A stretch of 64,000 nucleotides of DNA, taken from NCBI GenBank assembly GCA_022494885.1, contig JAGVSM010002646.1, positions 45,123 through 109,122 of the forward strand. Direction: 5' to 3'. Under the pieces are notes generated by a model. That model had not been told where the DNA came from. It ran no database searches and saw only the letters and a list, made by a program, of their open reading frames with translations. The stretch is from Micrasema longulum (lineage: Eukaryota; Arthropoda; Insecta; Trichoptera; Brachycentridae). A program made the translations under genes and the position numbers. Below, piece by piece: positions 23,995-36,564 of this stretch. Each line of letters begins with the position of its first letter. The stretch's first letter is position 1.

Positions 23995-24440
23995 CTCTTT
24001 TTTCCTATTATTATTTTTCCTCTCCCCGATGGACGTTGGAAACCATCGCAGTAATTATCAATTTGTTGGCAACTGCCCTGAACAAGGACTGAGCGCTGCA
24101 ATGGAGCCAATCACACAAGTTTTTTAGTCAACAAATGAGCCTTCTACCTGAGCTTCGTCTTCCTTCAATCCTTTCCTGTAGACTGACTTGTAAAATGTTG
24201 TACTTTTTGTCCCTCATCACATGCCTAAAGTCCTCAAGTATTTTGTTTCTTTGCAGTCTTCAGTACCTCTTTATCTTTTTCCATCCGTCGGAGAAATTTG
24301 TCATTTCGGATTTTGTCCACCCATGAGGTTTTTAATATCCTTCTGTAGCGCCACGTTTCAAAGGCTTTGACCTTTTTTGCAGTGTGAGATTTCACGTTTC
24401 GATCCGGAAATAAGTACTGACAAGATGTACAATGCGCATT
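23995..24440 (-). mobile_element. RTE/BovB-like LINE C-terminal fragment
   Basis: On the minus strand the frame reads KVKAFETWRYRRILKTSWVD and FLRRMEKDKEVLKTAKK, shifts once, then gives FRHVMRDKKYNILQVSLQER, IEGRRSSGRR, a stop where Trp is expected, and LFRAVANKLIITAMVSNV. This is the standard C-terminal module of this LINE type (AFEMW...YRRIL, H-VMR, EGRR, LFRAA). One frameshift and one stop show it is a relic. Confidence 0.85.
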
Positions 24441-25019
24441 TGGAGTTTAAACTAAAAAAAACTAAACCAAAATGGCGAACGAGCAACGGCCTGGAACGTA
24501 AAACTCAAATTATAACTTTTTTTTCTTTCCTTTCAAGTTGATTATTTTAATTCATTTTTAGTTTGTATTTTAAATTAACATTTTTATTATTATAAATTTA
24601 TTTATGATTCCATGAATCTTTTACATAATTACAATAAAACCAGTGAATAAAAATACAACAAATAATAGCCTAATATTAAAAAAAGAATAATAACATCTAG
24701 AAAAATATACAATGGTAAACAGTATTTATAAATAAAAAAATAAATATTACATCCGTAACAAATATAAATATTTACCTTTATAAAATAAAAAAAATTGAAG
24801 TCTTTTATTTATTTAATAAATAACAATGAGCTTCCATCAAGACTTTTCACTTACAAACTTAAATGTTTTATTTTATAAGGGCCAGTTGCATAAAAAACAA
24901 GACTCATCAGTAAGTTTTTTTATGGTACTTAAATTTTAGAAAAATATTTTGTCAAAAGTTTAAGCTTTGCATATGAAATGTGAAATATGATATGTTGGTA
25001 TCTAAGAGAGATGGGTCCA

Positions 25020-25230
25020 CTACACAGTGTAGTGGTTGGAGCGTTTGCCTATGCTTGAGATCCTAAGTTCGGTTCCTGGTAGTGTGGACGTTAGATATTT
25101 GTGTTAAAAGCGAATCTGGATTGAACTATTTTATCGTTTCTGCACTATCACATGAAGCGTAAGAGTAATCACAAAATGAATGAGCTACTTTAAAACTTTG
25201 AGTGCTAATGTAGTGCCTTATATACAAGTA
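25020..25230 (+). mobile_element. tRNA-headed SINE-like sequence, single copy
   Basis: The head ccactacacagtgtagtggt, ggagcgtttgcctatgctt, taagttcggttcctggtagt has A- and B-box-like parts resembling SINE-B heads, but the body has no match elsewhere in the window. Confidence 0.5.
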
Positions 25231-25234
25231 CTAC

Positions 25235-26240
25235 TGGATAAGGATTGGAAAATTATGAATGATGAATAAAATATAAATATAATTTTCGCATCAAGATCTG
25301 AAATGTGTAATTATTTTTTATTTTTTAGAAAATACTTACATTTAACATCATAGAAGAAGCGTGAAATGATTATTTCTATTACAGCATCAACGCTATATTA
25401 GTCTGAAACTACCCTCTCCGCCAAATTTAAGCCAAGCGTAAGTTCGTTTTGAACATTATTTCAAAGTAACACTGGGCATTATTTTACGCTAAGGCAAGTA
25501 TTTGGTAAAATCCAAGCTTAATTCGGGTTAAAATATTATCTCGGATTTGTAAGTAAAACCTAACGTGTTTTTTTTTTCATTTAATACGTGTCTGATTTTC
25601 ATTACCAAGTTTTTTAAAAATGCGATATCTAAACATTTATTAGGTTTTTGACGTATTGGACGTCCATTGCTGACTTTTTGTCGGCAGTTTATGTCAGAAC
25701 TGCGGGACGCGAATCTGACTTGAGAAAACGCACAACAGCTGGCAACCGATAGATGTGCATGGAGCCGGAGAGACACCCAACTAGGGAGCGGAAACGGAAT
25801 GATGATTATGAAGATAAACGGAAGAAATTTTCAAAAACCCAATCAATATTTAGAGAATTTAATTGAAATATATTCAGAATGTAAAGTTTGGTAAAATTAT
25901 CTGCTTATTGGTTTGTTTCGGGCACTTGTGCGATGTTTTAATGATGATTTAATTCAGGACTAAATCGATACAAAATACATATTTTCGAAATACGTTAAAA
26001 TAAACTATTACTTTTTATAATTCTTAAAGTGGCTTCTTTCTCGACTAAAAATTCTAAACACGTAACAATTTTTTTGGAAAAGCAATGATGAATCCAATGG
26101 AAGTTTACGGTAAATAAAATCAGTGATAAAACGATGAATTTTGATAGAATAATATTATTAAAAAGGCATTGGAATAATTTGAAATAATGTTATTCTGATA
26201 TGAAACAATATAATTTTTCGAATTTTAGATTTCTTGTTAT
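25235..26240. other. Unassigned AT-rich sequence
   Basis: No recurring family or coding pattern was recognised. Confidence 0.5.
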
Positions 26241-26241
26241 T

Positions 26242-26597
26242 ATAAACATCATTCACATAAACCTTGAGTCGTATAGGGTATTGGATTAGTTAACCAAATA
26301 AAGCGTATTTATAAACATCATTCCCTTGTATAAACCTTGTGTCGTATAGGGTGTTGCATTATTTAACCAAATTAAGCGTATTTTTAAACATCATCCTTAC
26401 CTTGCGTCGTATAAGATATTGCATTAGTAAACCAAATAAAGCGTATATATAAACATTGTTCCCTTGTATAAATCTTGTGTCGTATAGAGTATTGCATTAT
26501 TTAACCAAATTAAGCGTATCTACAAACATCATCCCCTTATATAAACCTTGTGTTGGATAGGATATTGCATTAGTTAACTTAATTGAGCATATTTTTT
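26242..26597. repeat. Tandem repeat, five ~72-base units
   Basis: Each unit contains ataaacatcattcccttgta, taaaccttgtgtcgtatagg, gtattgcattagttaaccaa, ataaagcgtattt with differences. Units start near 26242, 26309, 26385, 26449 and 26520; the third is shortened. Spacing and divergence exclude a CRISPR array. Confidence 0.85.
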
Positions 26598-27194
26598 TCA
26601 TATCAATAAGAAAAAAAACATTAACAATCCTACAATTATTAAGAAAATAACTCTTTTCAGCTAAGCACATATTTCTGAATATAATATTTCGGAACAACGT
26701 AAGAAAGGCATTTTTATTTTCAATATTTGTTAGGTCTAAAAACGAAAAAATTGAATGTAATAGAAAGTCGATTACTTATCAAACTTCATACAGTTTTCTA
26801 GTTTCATACACTTTGACAGTTTTTTTTTTAGTTCCATTTTTTAGGTATCATATTATTCAATTTTGTATTAATTTTCTTAAGACATCTCTAATATAAAATA
26901 TTCTGTATTTCATACAAATAAAAAAAAACGCTGTCTACCTTAGAACGGGTATTTACTATACCCAGTGAGGAAATTAAATTTTTGTATTAATACAAATTTG
27001 TATTAATTAAATTTTAAAATAAAATCCTTTTTCCAGAATAAGGTTTTGAAATTTACCATATTTTTGAAAAATACTAAATAAATTTTAACAAAAAGGTTTT
27101 GAAAATATGTATTAAGTATTGATATTTTTAAAATAATCACACTTCTTACCAAGCTCTTTCCTGTACCCTTTTCAATATAATTACAAGTTTTTTT

Positions 27195-27330
27195 TATATG
27201 CTCACGCACCCACACACACGCGCCCTCTCCCTGATTTATTCCCACACGCCTATGCACCCTTTTCTTCATTCATTAGCAGACACACATTCACATACACACA
27301 CGAATACAAACGTCACACACATACAATTGC
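27195..27330. repeat. CA/CAC-rich simple sequence
   Basis: The stretch has many cac, acac and cacac units interspersed with ct-rich sequence. The open frames across it are low-complexity artefacts. Confidence 0.7.
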
Positions 27331-28539
27331 GTAAACTCTTTTCTAATATATTATGTATTATTAGATTTACATTGGATTTTTTAAATTGGCTCTAGTATTT
27401 TTAATATATAACTACTTTCTTTTTTATATAAAAGCTGTTAAAGTCCCAAATAAAATTAAATTTAAATAAAATAAATAGAAAAGACAGTGCTTAATATGTT
27501 TGTTTATATTTTAATTTAGCTTATGGGTATATTTTTTACCTTCTTCACTGTTTTGCAAACATAATATACTCAAACAATGCTTATAATGAACACCAATTTT
27601 TGGCCATGAACTAAACTGAATGTTATATTTTCTTACTCAAATTCAAGAAATAATTGTAACAGAATAATGCTTATGCCATTGTTGTTTCTAAAAACATTTA
27701 AAACAAGATAACACAAGTGACTAAAAAGAATTGTGCCATTGTTTATCCCAATATTATTTCCGGGTGCGTTTTGATAAACAAACAACATATAAACATTTAT
27801 TGATTCAATCCATTTGATAAAATGATTACCTTCCATAAAATGAAAATGCGATCCCATATAAACAGTATTTTCCATCGGTTATTGAATGAGTCAAAAAGCT
27901 TTGACCGTCTGACGCGGTCGGATTCTATATATATGGTAAGCAAACGATTTAACTTCACAATGTACGCGCTATACCCTTTAGCATCCGCTAACGTGGTCGG
28001 GTAGGAAAGTAGGAGGATACACCGCTTTAGCAACCCTCAATATCTTGTCTTTTACAAATGGTGGACATTATTTTCTATCTGCGAGCTGGCGGAATTGAAA
28101 GTTTATCGACGATTCTCAAACGTTGCTGTGAATTAAATTGTACATCACATTTATCGCTGCAAAAAATAAAGAAAAAAGCTAACAATTATTGATGTTTCTA
28201 AAATATACAAAATTAGGTGACAGTGAGTCACAAATCCCGCTCCATTCTGTTCAAATAAAGAAAGCTTACAAACTTTCAAAATTTTCCTTCTTTTAAAAGC
28301 ATGCACTATCCTGGATTCAAACTAAAGATATAAACTATTTTTTTTTATCATATATTTGGTTGCCCTTTAATAATAATAAGAAATATTTTTGTATTCATTT
28401 TTAATATTTTTTATTTTCTTTTTTAATAACTTTAAAAAAATACCGTATTTTCTTTTACAGAATATTTTATTTTTATATTCTTATGATACACAAACATATT
28501 TTAACTGACCATTGTTAATTATAGAACCAAAAATTCATT

Positions 28540-28640
28540 AACATTTTCTTGTATGCCCACGAACAGGCTATGCCTTTGTGGGATTTTTTTTTTATACTAT
28601 TTTTACTATTAATATGTATTTCATTGCTATGTAATTATGC
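28540..28640 (+). mobile_element. LINE 3' end with conserved stem
   Basis: tgcccacgaacaggctatgc, ctttgtgggattttttttt forms a short stem (cccac / gtggg) and is followed by tactatttttactattaata. The same sequence occurs at 39990-40060 and, reversed, near 23225. This looks like the 3' terminus of a LINE family. Confidence 0.5.
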
Positions 28641-28644
28641 TGGT

Positions 28645-29805
28645 TTTTTTAAATACTCTGTTTTATCACTTATGTTTATCGTAAAAAAACAAAAAAAATA
28701 ATAATATTTAATAATTACTTAAGTTGTTAAACTACCCGCTCTTTCCAATAAGTTTTTTTTGTGATTTTTGTCTAGTAAAACAATTTTTTTTTTTTTAAGT
28801 AAAAAACATTCAAAGTAGGTGTTGTAACGCAAATATATGCTTTTTTTTAATAAAAACAAAACACATTACAGAATTTATACAATGGTTTCAACGTGTCGGT
28901 AGAAATATATATATATATATATAAAATGTGTATCTATTACTTATGAGGATACTTTAACATTATAATATTTATGCTAAGCACTTGTTTTGGTGTATCATTT
29001 AAATATATTGTAGATAAAAACGTCATGCACTGAAATGAGCTAAATCTCGATTCAGCTAGAGCTCCCTTTTCGTTTTTTTTCATTTTTTTATTCGCATTTT
29101 TATTTTTATAAACTTAGAAAAACATTTCATCATTTATCTCACAAGTGTTGATGACGATATGAAAATGTCAAAAACGCTAGAGCACCACAATTAATTCAAA
29201 TTACAACCAAAATGTAATGATTTGTTTAAATTCATTTGAAAACTGTGTATCAATTTTTTTACGCGTCTTTACGAATGATCCTTCAAAACTAGACAATTAA
29301 AATAAATTTTCACCCTGTAGTAATGAGGTCCTAGGTCCGATATAAGATAAAATTTATACAAAACGTAACGTGTTTTTTAAATTTTAAATATACATTAAAA
29401 AAATGGCATCTAAGGCGTTAAATTGTATTATTTTTTTTGATATACATAGACATTTATACATTTTTTTATACAGTTTTAAAATAAAAAAACTCATAGTTAA
29501 CTAAAAAACCAAGTCGTTTAAACTACATATAAGTAGTTTTTTTTGGAGCCGAGGGAAAACTTCGGACTTCTGATCTAAAAATATATAATTAACACGTTAA
29601 ATTTATTTATGTATTATGCATATATGTAAATATATTTTTTTAATCAGGTACTGAAGTCATAATATAGTTAGCGCACTCAATAAAATAACTCTTATAAATT
29701 ATTTTCACATTTCTTAAATAAACGCTTTCTTTAAAAACATTATGACTTTCTCAAAAGACTTCTTTCTTTCTTGTTTAAAAACTTCAAATTTCCTTTTATA
29801 AATAA
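28645..29805. other. Unassigned, very AT-rich sequence
   Basis: Long T and A runs and one (AT)n run at 28903-28922. No features supported. Confidence 0.6.
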
Positions 29806-29811
29806 CATATG

Positions 29812-30025
29812 ACGAGGCTCAGTAGGTTGAATGGCCAACTGTGAAACTGGTGTCGCTGGTTCGATGCTCGCTGATTTGATTCCCACCAGTTGAATAATAA
29901 AATTCATTAACCCTTTTTATGGTCTGGGTGATGTTCTTTTCACATACTTTCCTTCCAATCTGCTGATAAACCTCTCAAATAGAGGCTGAGCGAGTTATTC
30001 CTTGAACAGAAAAACCACTATAAAC
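29812..30025 (+). mobile_element. SINE-D copy
   Basis: The head reads gaggctcagtaggttgaatg, tgtgaaactggtgtcgctgg, ttcgatgctcg...gattcccacc, with the B-box halves split. The body (cacatactttccttccaatc, tgctgataaacctctcaaat, aggctgagcgagttattcct) matches the minus-strand copies at 40205 and 32215. Confidence 0.65.
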
Positions 30026-31539
30026 ACTGTACTGTTTGTTTTTTCCATAACTATATTTTATGTACCCGTCAAGCATGATGCCTGCAATCACCTCCTAAAC
30101 TGGACATTAAACATACTTAATCTTCATATTTTTTTGAAAATGCCCTAATGAGAAGAAACATCGGATTTATAAATATTAAAATTAAGAGTCCACCAAATAA
30201 CAAGAAGACCTTCATCCGTCTCTGATGATACAACCAGAAATTATTAACCACCATATACACCAAATATACATTTGAAATATTACTGGCAATAGCAACATTT
30301 AAAACCTTAAAGACACAATATTACATAGATTTATACACTATTAAGTGTGTTGTCCAGATGCTTATTGAACTTTATGTTTATGAAATAATTTGGAATATAT
30401 ATTTTTCCTATTATTTTAATAATGTACATCCTTCTACTTTGCATTTTGTTGTATCTCAACTCAACAAAGTGCTCTTGGCCTCATAAAATTAAAGATTCAT
30501 TTTTTTGTAATATACGTGTATTTGTATGAATAAATAAATAAATTTATCGACCATTTGAAACAAATAACAAATGAAATATTAAACAGCATAATACGGTCTT
30601 GCTGTTCTTTTTATTTAGTATTTGAAACGCTTAAAACAGCCAATTCAAAACAATTGAGGTTTTTATTATTCTAGTACTGTAAATGGTAAAAACAATGCCG
30701 CCTTAACGCTAACATCGTTTGTGGAATTCCATACATTTTTGCGCCCATAAAGCCACGCGGCTGACTTTTTAAAAAGGGTAGATAAAAATAAAAGTACACG
30801 AGCCTTTTAAACATTAACACTAGTGTCATCTATCGGTAGGTTTGTGGAAAGCAAATGGCTGGATAAGCAAAGTATCGATTGCTCCATTGCTGTTTTTATG
30901 CTTTCGCAAAGGGCTGATACAATTGTATTGGTTTTTGTCCTTCGCTGAGCTTACAAAGGAACGTTTGTATCATCAAAATTTTAAACAAGGGGAGGTTCGA
31001 GAGCTTTTATTTAGGGAAACGAAACATATTTTAAAAAGCTCTCTTCAAAAAATATCTGAGTCGAATACAAAGCTTCATTGTTTTTATTAATTGAAGCGTG
31101 CCATCCATCGATTAAGGGGTAAATAAAAACGCATTAGACAACATAAAAATATTTTTCAATACGCACTCAAATATTTATAACCGGATCACGTTGTGACATT
31201 GTTTTTTTTCGTAAATATATAAAAACAAATTATTTTTTTCACGTCAAATCGTATTTAAATGCTTATTCAATTTAGTATATACATATAGAACTTTACGCGC
31301 ATTGAACATGGAACCTTAAATCCTTGAGTCTAAGGCATTTAGGCATTTATTTTTTTTATTTTTATGGGAGTTGCTTTATTATTTACCTTGCTTATAATAT
31401 ACAAGGTTTATATTTCAAAAAGTGGATTTTTCTGCAATTAAATATCTTAAAATTTATCTAAATTATTGGGATCAGGAGGGATATATTAATGTGGGCTAAT
31501 CAAGAACTTCTCAGCATTTGCTCACGTGGAGAGGAAACC

Positions 31540-31645
31540 ACTTAAAACTCTTCAGGAGAAGCCGGCCTGTTGGCAGTAGTCAACAGGCCTTCCGTTCCAC
31601 TAGAGGAGTGTTAAGCATTTTGTTTTTTACTTTGGTTTATTTGAC
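31540..31645 (+). repeat. Hairpin-containing repeat, pair member 1
   Basis: The segment gagaagccggcctgttggca, gtagtcaacaggccttccgt contains a ~10-bp stem (ggcctgttg / caacaggcc). It aligns with 61985-62065. This kind of hairpin is typical of LINE untranslated regions, but the family is not proven here. Confidence 0.5.
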
Positions 31646-31660
31646 CAAATTCATTCACCA

Positions 31661-31694
31661 AAGGCATTCAGGCATTCAGGCATTCAGGCATCAG
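31661..31694. repeat. Short tandem repeat, 9-base unit
   Basis: aggcattcaggcattcaggc continues for about 3.5 units. A related aggcatttaggcattta lies at 31335. Confidence 0.8.
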
Positions 31695-31989
31695 CAGCAC
31701 GTACATACTATGTATATTATTAAAATAACATTTTCAAAAATTTATTCAAATAACAGTTTATGTGCCTAATAAAATATGTGTAGTTGGTACATAGTGATAA
31801 TAAAATTTGTGTAGTTGCTATGAAATGAACGAGATGAGCTAGTTTTTATACAAAATGATAAATATCACCACATTGGTTAATTATCAGAAATTGTGAAATA
31901 AAACACCTTTTTGAATTGCCGCAGAGTCGAGTTTAATTAACCAATCTATTTCTAAAGAAATACAATTAATTATCTTTAAATCTGAAATC

Positions 31990-32095
31990 GGCTTCGTGGT
32001 GTAGCGGTCAGCGCATTTGTCTAACATGCAAGAGGTCCCGGGTTCGTTTTTCGACATAGTTGACAATAAATATTTATTTAAGGATGTACAAACAA
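31990..32095 (+). mobile_element. SINE-B, head and start of body
   Basis: The head ggcttcgtggtgtagcggtc, gcgcatttgtctaacatgca, agaggtcccgggttcg is close to tRNA-Val (AAC), followed by tcgacatagttgacaataaa. The remainder is truncated. Confidence 0.8.
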
Positions 32096-32214
32096 GAAGG
32101 GCAGTGCTTTATCCATATTAAGTTGTGTCCGTTTTTTTTTACAAATTTAAAAATAAGCACCAAAAGTAAAACAAAATGGTAAAGGTGCGTCATAAGAATG
32201 AAAATGGTCTGCCC

Positions 32215-32345
32215 TTCAGGATATTTTTTAAATATTTTTTTGTTTATTAAGGATTAACCTGATAATCCTATTTTAAGGCTTGTGAGCAGGTGGGAAAGAG
32301 AGGATATGGTTAGGTTATAAAAAATATACCATTGATTACACTGCT
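32215..32345 (-). mobile_element. SINE-D body fragment
   Basis: On the minus strand it reads ataacctaaccatatcctct, ttcccacctgctcacaagcc, aggattatcaggttaatcct, in the order seen at 40205-40310. The tRNA-like head is missing. Confidence 0.6.
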
Positions 32346-32840
32346 CTATTTTTCTTGCCTCCTCCTTTACAGTAGTAGCTGCTCGATTGTGGAATAATCT
32401 ACCCACTAATGTTGAAGACCTCGTATTTATTTACATTTAAATCAAGATTGAAATATGACTGTCTATCTGTTGCTGAGCTGTTTTTTCTCCTCCTTCTCTC
32501 CATTTTATCACCTCTTCTCTCCTCTCTTAATAGTATAGTGTATTATTTTCACACTTTACAATGAAAAGAAGTATAATGTTATAGTACAGTGTCAATTTAA
32601 AAAAAAAAATATCGAATTATAAGATTCTGTTAAAATATGTACATATACTTGTAATTTTCTCAAACTGAACTGTTTGGGTAGGTAGAAAGAAATCGCTTTA
32701 AGACAATATGCCCCTTCCATATGTTTATAAATTGTATATGTGTAAATAAAAAAAATACACGATCTTAAAATAAAATTTCAAGTAGACGAATGAGAGCATT
32801 TTTGACACCTCCTTCGTTTGCGCTCAATCAAGGGAATAAA
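32345..32840 (+). mobile_element. Jockey-group LINE end plus 3' untranslated region, second copy
   Basis: The frame reads FLASSFTVVAARLWNNLPTN, matching the copy at 10.7 kb. A T/C-rich tract follows (32480-32530). The shared 3' block starts at 32778 (tcaagtagacgaatgagagc) and ends with ggaataaa at about 32840. The coding part is broken by stops. Confidence 0.7.
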
Positions 32841-32849
32841 TCTGTCCAT

Positions 32850-33070
32850 TCTATTTATTTACATACATAAGTTTGCTGTACATTATTTTAAACATAAGTC
32901 CCAACTCTGTGAAACTAAAATTCCTGTGTTGAGATGGGACGAGCAATAAGTTGACACAGACACATGAGTAAATCACCACAAATATAGGATCAGAAACATA
33001 AAAAATAATTTAAAAAAAACATATATGGCACATCAATATGAGCAGTAAACTCAAACATTATGAACAACAT
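32850..33070 (-). mobile_element. LINE-like 3' region, repeat pair member 1
   Basis: The + strand starts tatttatttacatac and contains cataagtcccaactctgtg, cctgtgttgagatgggacga, gcaataagttgacacagaca, agtaaactcaaacattatga, all repeated at 55630-55875. The TTTATTTA start suggests the reversed tail of a LINE. No coding part is recognisable. Confidence 0.55.
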
Positions 33071-33074
33071 AACA

Positions 33075-33895
33075 AAAATACTTGATTTATTAGATCCAAT
33101 ATTTAGTAATCAATGGAAAAATAAAATATTATAGAGTTAATAAGTGAAGTTTACCTGATAAACAAGCTTTTGTATCTTTAAATTCAGTCAGTAGAAAAAA
33201 AAGGTGGTTAACAACAAAATTGCTGTGTATTTATTTAACTGTACTTGTTTTTATTTATTTTAAAGGGAATTACCTGAATAACTCGAGTTTTGAACTACGT
33301 AAGTAAAAAATTCCAACCGTGAAATATAATTAAACATGGCGTCTAGGGCTGGTATTAAAAAATAATGTTTCCACTTTGTTTTTCTATTTAATAATCTCCC
33401 CACGCCCAGAATATAAAATGGTCGACGGTCATTCGTGACATTAATATTTATGAAGCAAATGTTATACGATGGGATTTGTGTATTTAAAAAACGCAAAGTA
33501 AAAAGAATATGGCGTCCACGTAAATATGCCATTTTACGAAACTTGAGTTAATTAAATTCAACAGCTGAGATTTGTTAAACTTCCAACCGATACATTTAAA
33601 GCGGGTCAATTGAATTTTTTTTCTGTTTTACGACAAATGCAAATCAATGGTATTTTAAAAAGTCCAGATGTTTTCCAGCAAGTACTGATTTTTAATGCGT
33701 CTTTTGTTTGGTAAAAAAATGTGAGAAATTGCGTGCTTATGATTTAAATAAATGTAAAATATTTTCCTGTTCATCATTTTCTAGGCGGATGAAGAATACA
33801 GTTATGTGGAGCAATAAAATCGGAACCCTGAATGACTGTTTTCGAATTATGGCTGCTTTTCAAGAAAAGTCATTAATACGGGAATCGAGTGGATA
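33075..33895. other. Unassigned; possible small inverted-end element
   Basis: aataactcgagttttgaac at 33277 and the reverse complement of cgaaacttgagttaatt at 33537 are similar, and could be ends of a ~290-base MITE. Support is weak. Confidence 0.3.
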
Positions 33896-33897
33896 TA

Positions 33898-34100
33898 AAT
33901 CCGCCTCGTTGTAAAGTGGTTGGCGCATTTGATGGCGCATTGATCTTATTGTTTAAATTACAATATTTTCTTAAGACTAGGAGAGCGTAAAACTGATCGC
34001 CTAACTTTCACATAACAGATTACCAAAATACGCTTCATTTTACCAATGTTGTGCCCTATGCACAAGAGGGCGCGGATAGGAGAAGAACGATTTAATAATT
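33898..34100 (+). mobile_element. SINE-B copy with internal deletion
   Basis: The partial head (ccgcctcgttgtaaagtggt, ggcgcatttgatgg) is joined to the tail (gcgtaaaactgatcgcctaa, caaaatacgcttcattttac, gccctatgcacaagagggcg). Confidence 0.75.
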
Positions 34101-34185
34101 TCTTACATTGTGTATAAAAGCATGATTATCTGATTTAAACGCGTGAATGTATAAATAATGAAAATGTTTTGAATGAATTTAAATT

Positions 34186-34362
34186 CGGTTGTGGTCCCGT
34201 GGCTAGTGTCCCGAACTCACGGCTCAAAGGTCCGGGGTTCAAATCCCACTCTACCCCAACTTGATTCTCATCTTCTAATAGTGAGTTATTTACAACTCAA
34301 TGAAAATTATTATCAAAATTTAATATTTGATTATATCATAAAAACGCAAATATTTCTTTGTA
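34186..34362 (+). mobile_element. SINE-A copy, best-preserved head
   Basis: The head cggttgtggtcccgtggcta, gtcccgaactcacggctcaa, then ggttcaaatcccactctacc carries A and B boxes, and the body and tail follow in full. It can serve as a family reference. The anticodon region does not fold cleanly, so it is not a working tRNA gene. Confidence 0.9.
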
Positions 34363-34714
34363 TAAATGAAAAAAAATAAAGTAATTGTAAGTTTACTATA
34401 AGATGATGTAAATATACATGCTCATAAAGTAATTGTAAATATTAGTATATATACTATGTTTTATAAGCTAACTTAAAAAATAAAGTTTAAAAAAAGGCCT
34501 TAATTCATGTTGACTTTTCGGGAATCAAATCCGAGACCATTGCAGGTAAAGTGAACCAACGAACGAAATTATAAAACTTTTATATTTAATGCTTTGACTC
34601 ATTGAACATTTGCATATTTTTTTTATCTAAGTTATTTTATATTTTCTGCTTACAGAACCAGAAAAAAAAAATGCTGGGAATATTCTCATAACAGAAATGT
34701 TATATTAGTAATTA

Positions 34715-35375
34715 TCAACAATATTTTGAGTTTGTCCAATTTTTTGTAGACAAGGACTGGATTCAACTCCCTGGGGAGCTGTTTAAATTAACATATTACA
34801 ACAGAGATGGAAAACATTTAAAAGAAGGTAATATAGAAGTTAAGGCATCTACAGGGCTTATGATCTGTCATTGGCTGGTTTAATTGGCCACTTTACACTC
34901 TGTGTAACATTCACAATTCTGCCCATATTTGAACATCTTTATTCCTTCGACTCTTTCATATGTTGATGTTTATGAAGTTGAAGAGAAAAATTTGGACAAA
35001 CTCAAAACATTGTTGATAAATCCACCTGGTGCATGAAGAAGTATAAAAATTGAAAAAATAAGATTTTCAGGCTTTGCCTATTATGTAGGTGAAATAATGC
35101 AAGTAGATGAATATTAACAGCATAAATAAAGGTTTCAGCTCTTTAACTTTACAAACATTAACAAATGAAAGAGTTGAAGGAATATGGATGTTCAAATATG
35201 GGCAGAATGGTGAATGTTACATAGTGTGTAAAGGGGCCACTTCAACCAACCATTGACATTCATTGTTGATGTAGATGGCTATACTTCGATGATGATGTAG
35301 ACATTGTATATGGCTAGACTAATATATTACCTTATCTTAAATGTTCTTCATCTCTGTTATAATATGTTCATCTAA
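34715..35375. repeat. Repeat R, palindromic copy
   Basis: Bases 34715-34990 match R in reverse (acagggcttatgatctgtca, ggtttaattggccactttac, atctttattccttcgactc). Bases 35025-35370 match in forward order (cattgttgataaatccacct, ggtttcagctctttaacttt, gggcagaatggtgaatgtta). The two arms are diverged from each other, so this inverted copy is older than the one at 12.2 kb. Confidence 0.8.
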
Positions 35376-36383
35376 GTAATTATTTTACATCACGTTTAAA
35401 TAACAGTCAGTTCATTTCACCTGCAATCAACTCCATTTAAAATGAGCAGCTCGTATTACATGAGTCAAAAATGGTACAAGATCTTGAACCATAAGTCTTG
35501 TGTAAAATCTTGGGCCGTTTTATTTTTTGTGTAAACGCGTGTAGTTTTTCAAATTGAAAATTGCTCTGTAAATTTGGGGAGCACGTAGATAGTTTCGGCG
35601 CCATGACAGATAACGGTCAGTTTCTCAGTTGATAAAACGAGCTATCTTGTGACGACGTGACTTCTGACAACTAACAATATATTATTTTGTGGTCAAGAAT
35701 CAACAGTAGGTTTCTAAAATTACATGGGTCGTGAACTTTATTGAAAATCATTACTTCCATGAAACAGAGATTAACATGCAGTAAAAATGTGCAATTAGAC
35801 AAATAAAATGAAATGAAATTATTAACATATAAACAAAGAATATTTTACAATACATTTGTTCATAAAATTATAAAATCTAATAAAAAAACAGAATTTCGAA
35901 AAAAATTGATCTGAACCAGCATGAACACGATAACAATACTAGAGAAAAGAACAAAATTAGACTTCCATTCAGGAAAAAGGCAAAGTCACAAAATTCAAAA
36001 GCATTACGAAATGGAAAAAAATATTTATGAAGAAAAAAACATATCAAAATTTAAAATAATGGTCAAGACATATGTGATTAACAATTTATAAATTAAATAT
36101 ATTTGCAATGTTATTATTAGAACACACACAACAATATGTATGATATGTGTGCCTTACTTTAAGATTTAAATAAAAATAAAAATAAAAAAATAACAAATAA
36201 ATCGACGATATTGTAATAATATGCATAAAGTGATAAAAGCACCAACAAATACGGGTTAATATTTGAAATTGAAATTTGCGTGGGATGTGGAAAATATGTT
36301 AATCTTAATACAATATTAGTTATTATTAGTTCAGTACAACTAACCGATTTTTAAATGACTATCAGCTTTAAAACATACATATG

Positions 36384-36552
36384 TCGGGTTTTGGTCCTGT
36401 GGCTAGCGTTGCGGACTCACGGATCAGAGGTCCGAAGTTCGAGCCTCACTCTAACCCAACTTGATTCCCATTTTCCAATAGTGAGTACAATTAGTTGAAA
36501 ATGGCCAATTTAAATATTTGGGCAAATTATAAAAGCACCAATATTTCTTTAA
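36384..36552 (+). mobile_element. SINE-A copy
   Basis: Head tcgggttttggtcctgtggc, gttgcggactcacggatc, B-box region gttcgagcctc, then the body and tail (aatatttgggcaaattataa). A Jockey-group LINE end starts immediately downstream. Confidence 0.85.
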
Positions 36553-36564
36553 AAATATATTTAT

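Noticed and set aside
26242..26597. CRISPR-like array
   Set aside because: Units are contiguous, ~72 bases, diverged along their whole length and have no unique spacers. The genome is eukaryotic.
34186..34262. Possible tRNA gene on the + strand
   Set aside because: It shares its downstream body and tail with eight other loci and has no clean cloverleaf; it is the head of SINE-A.
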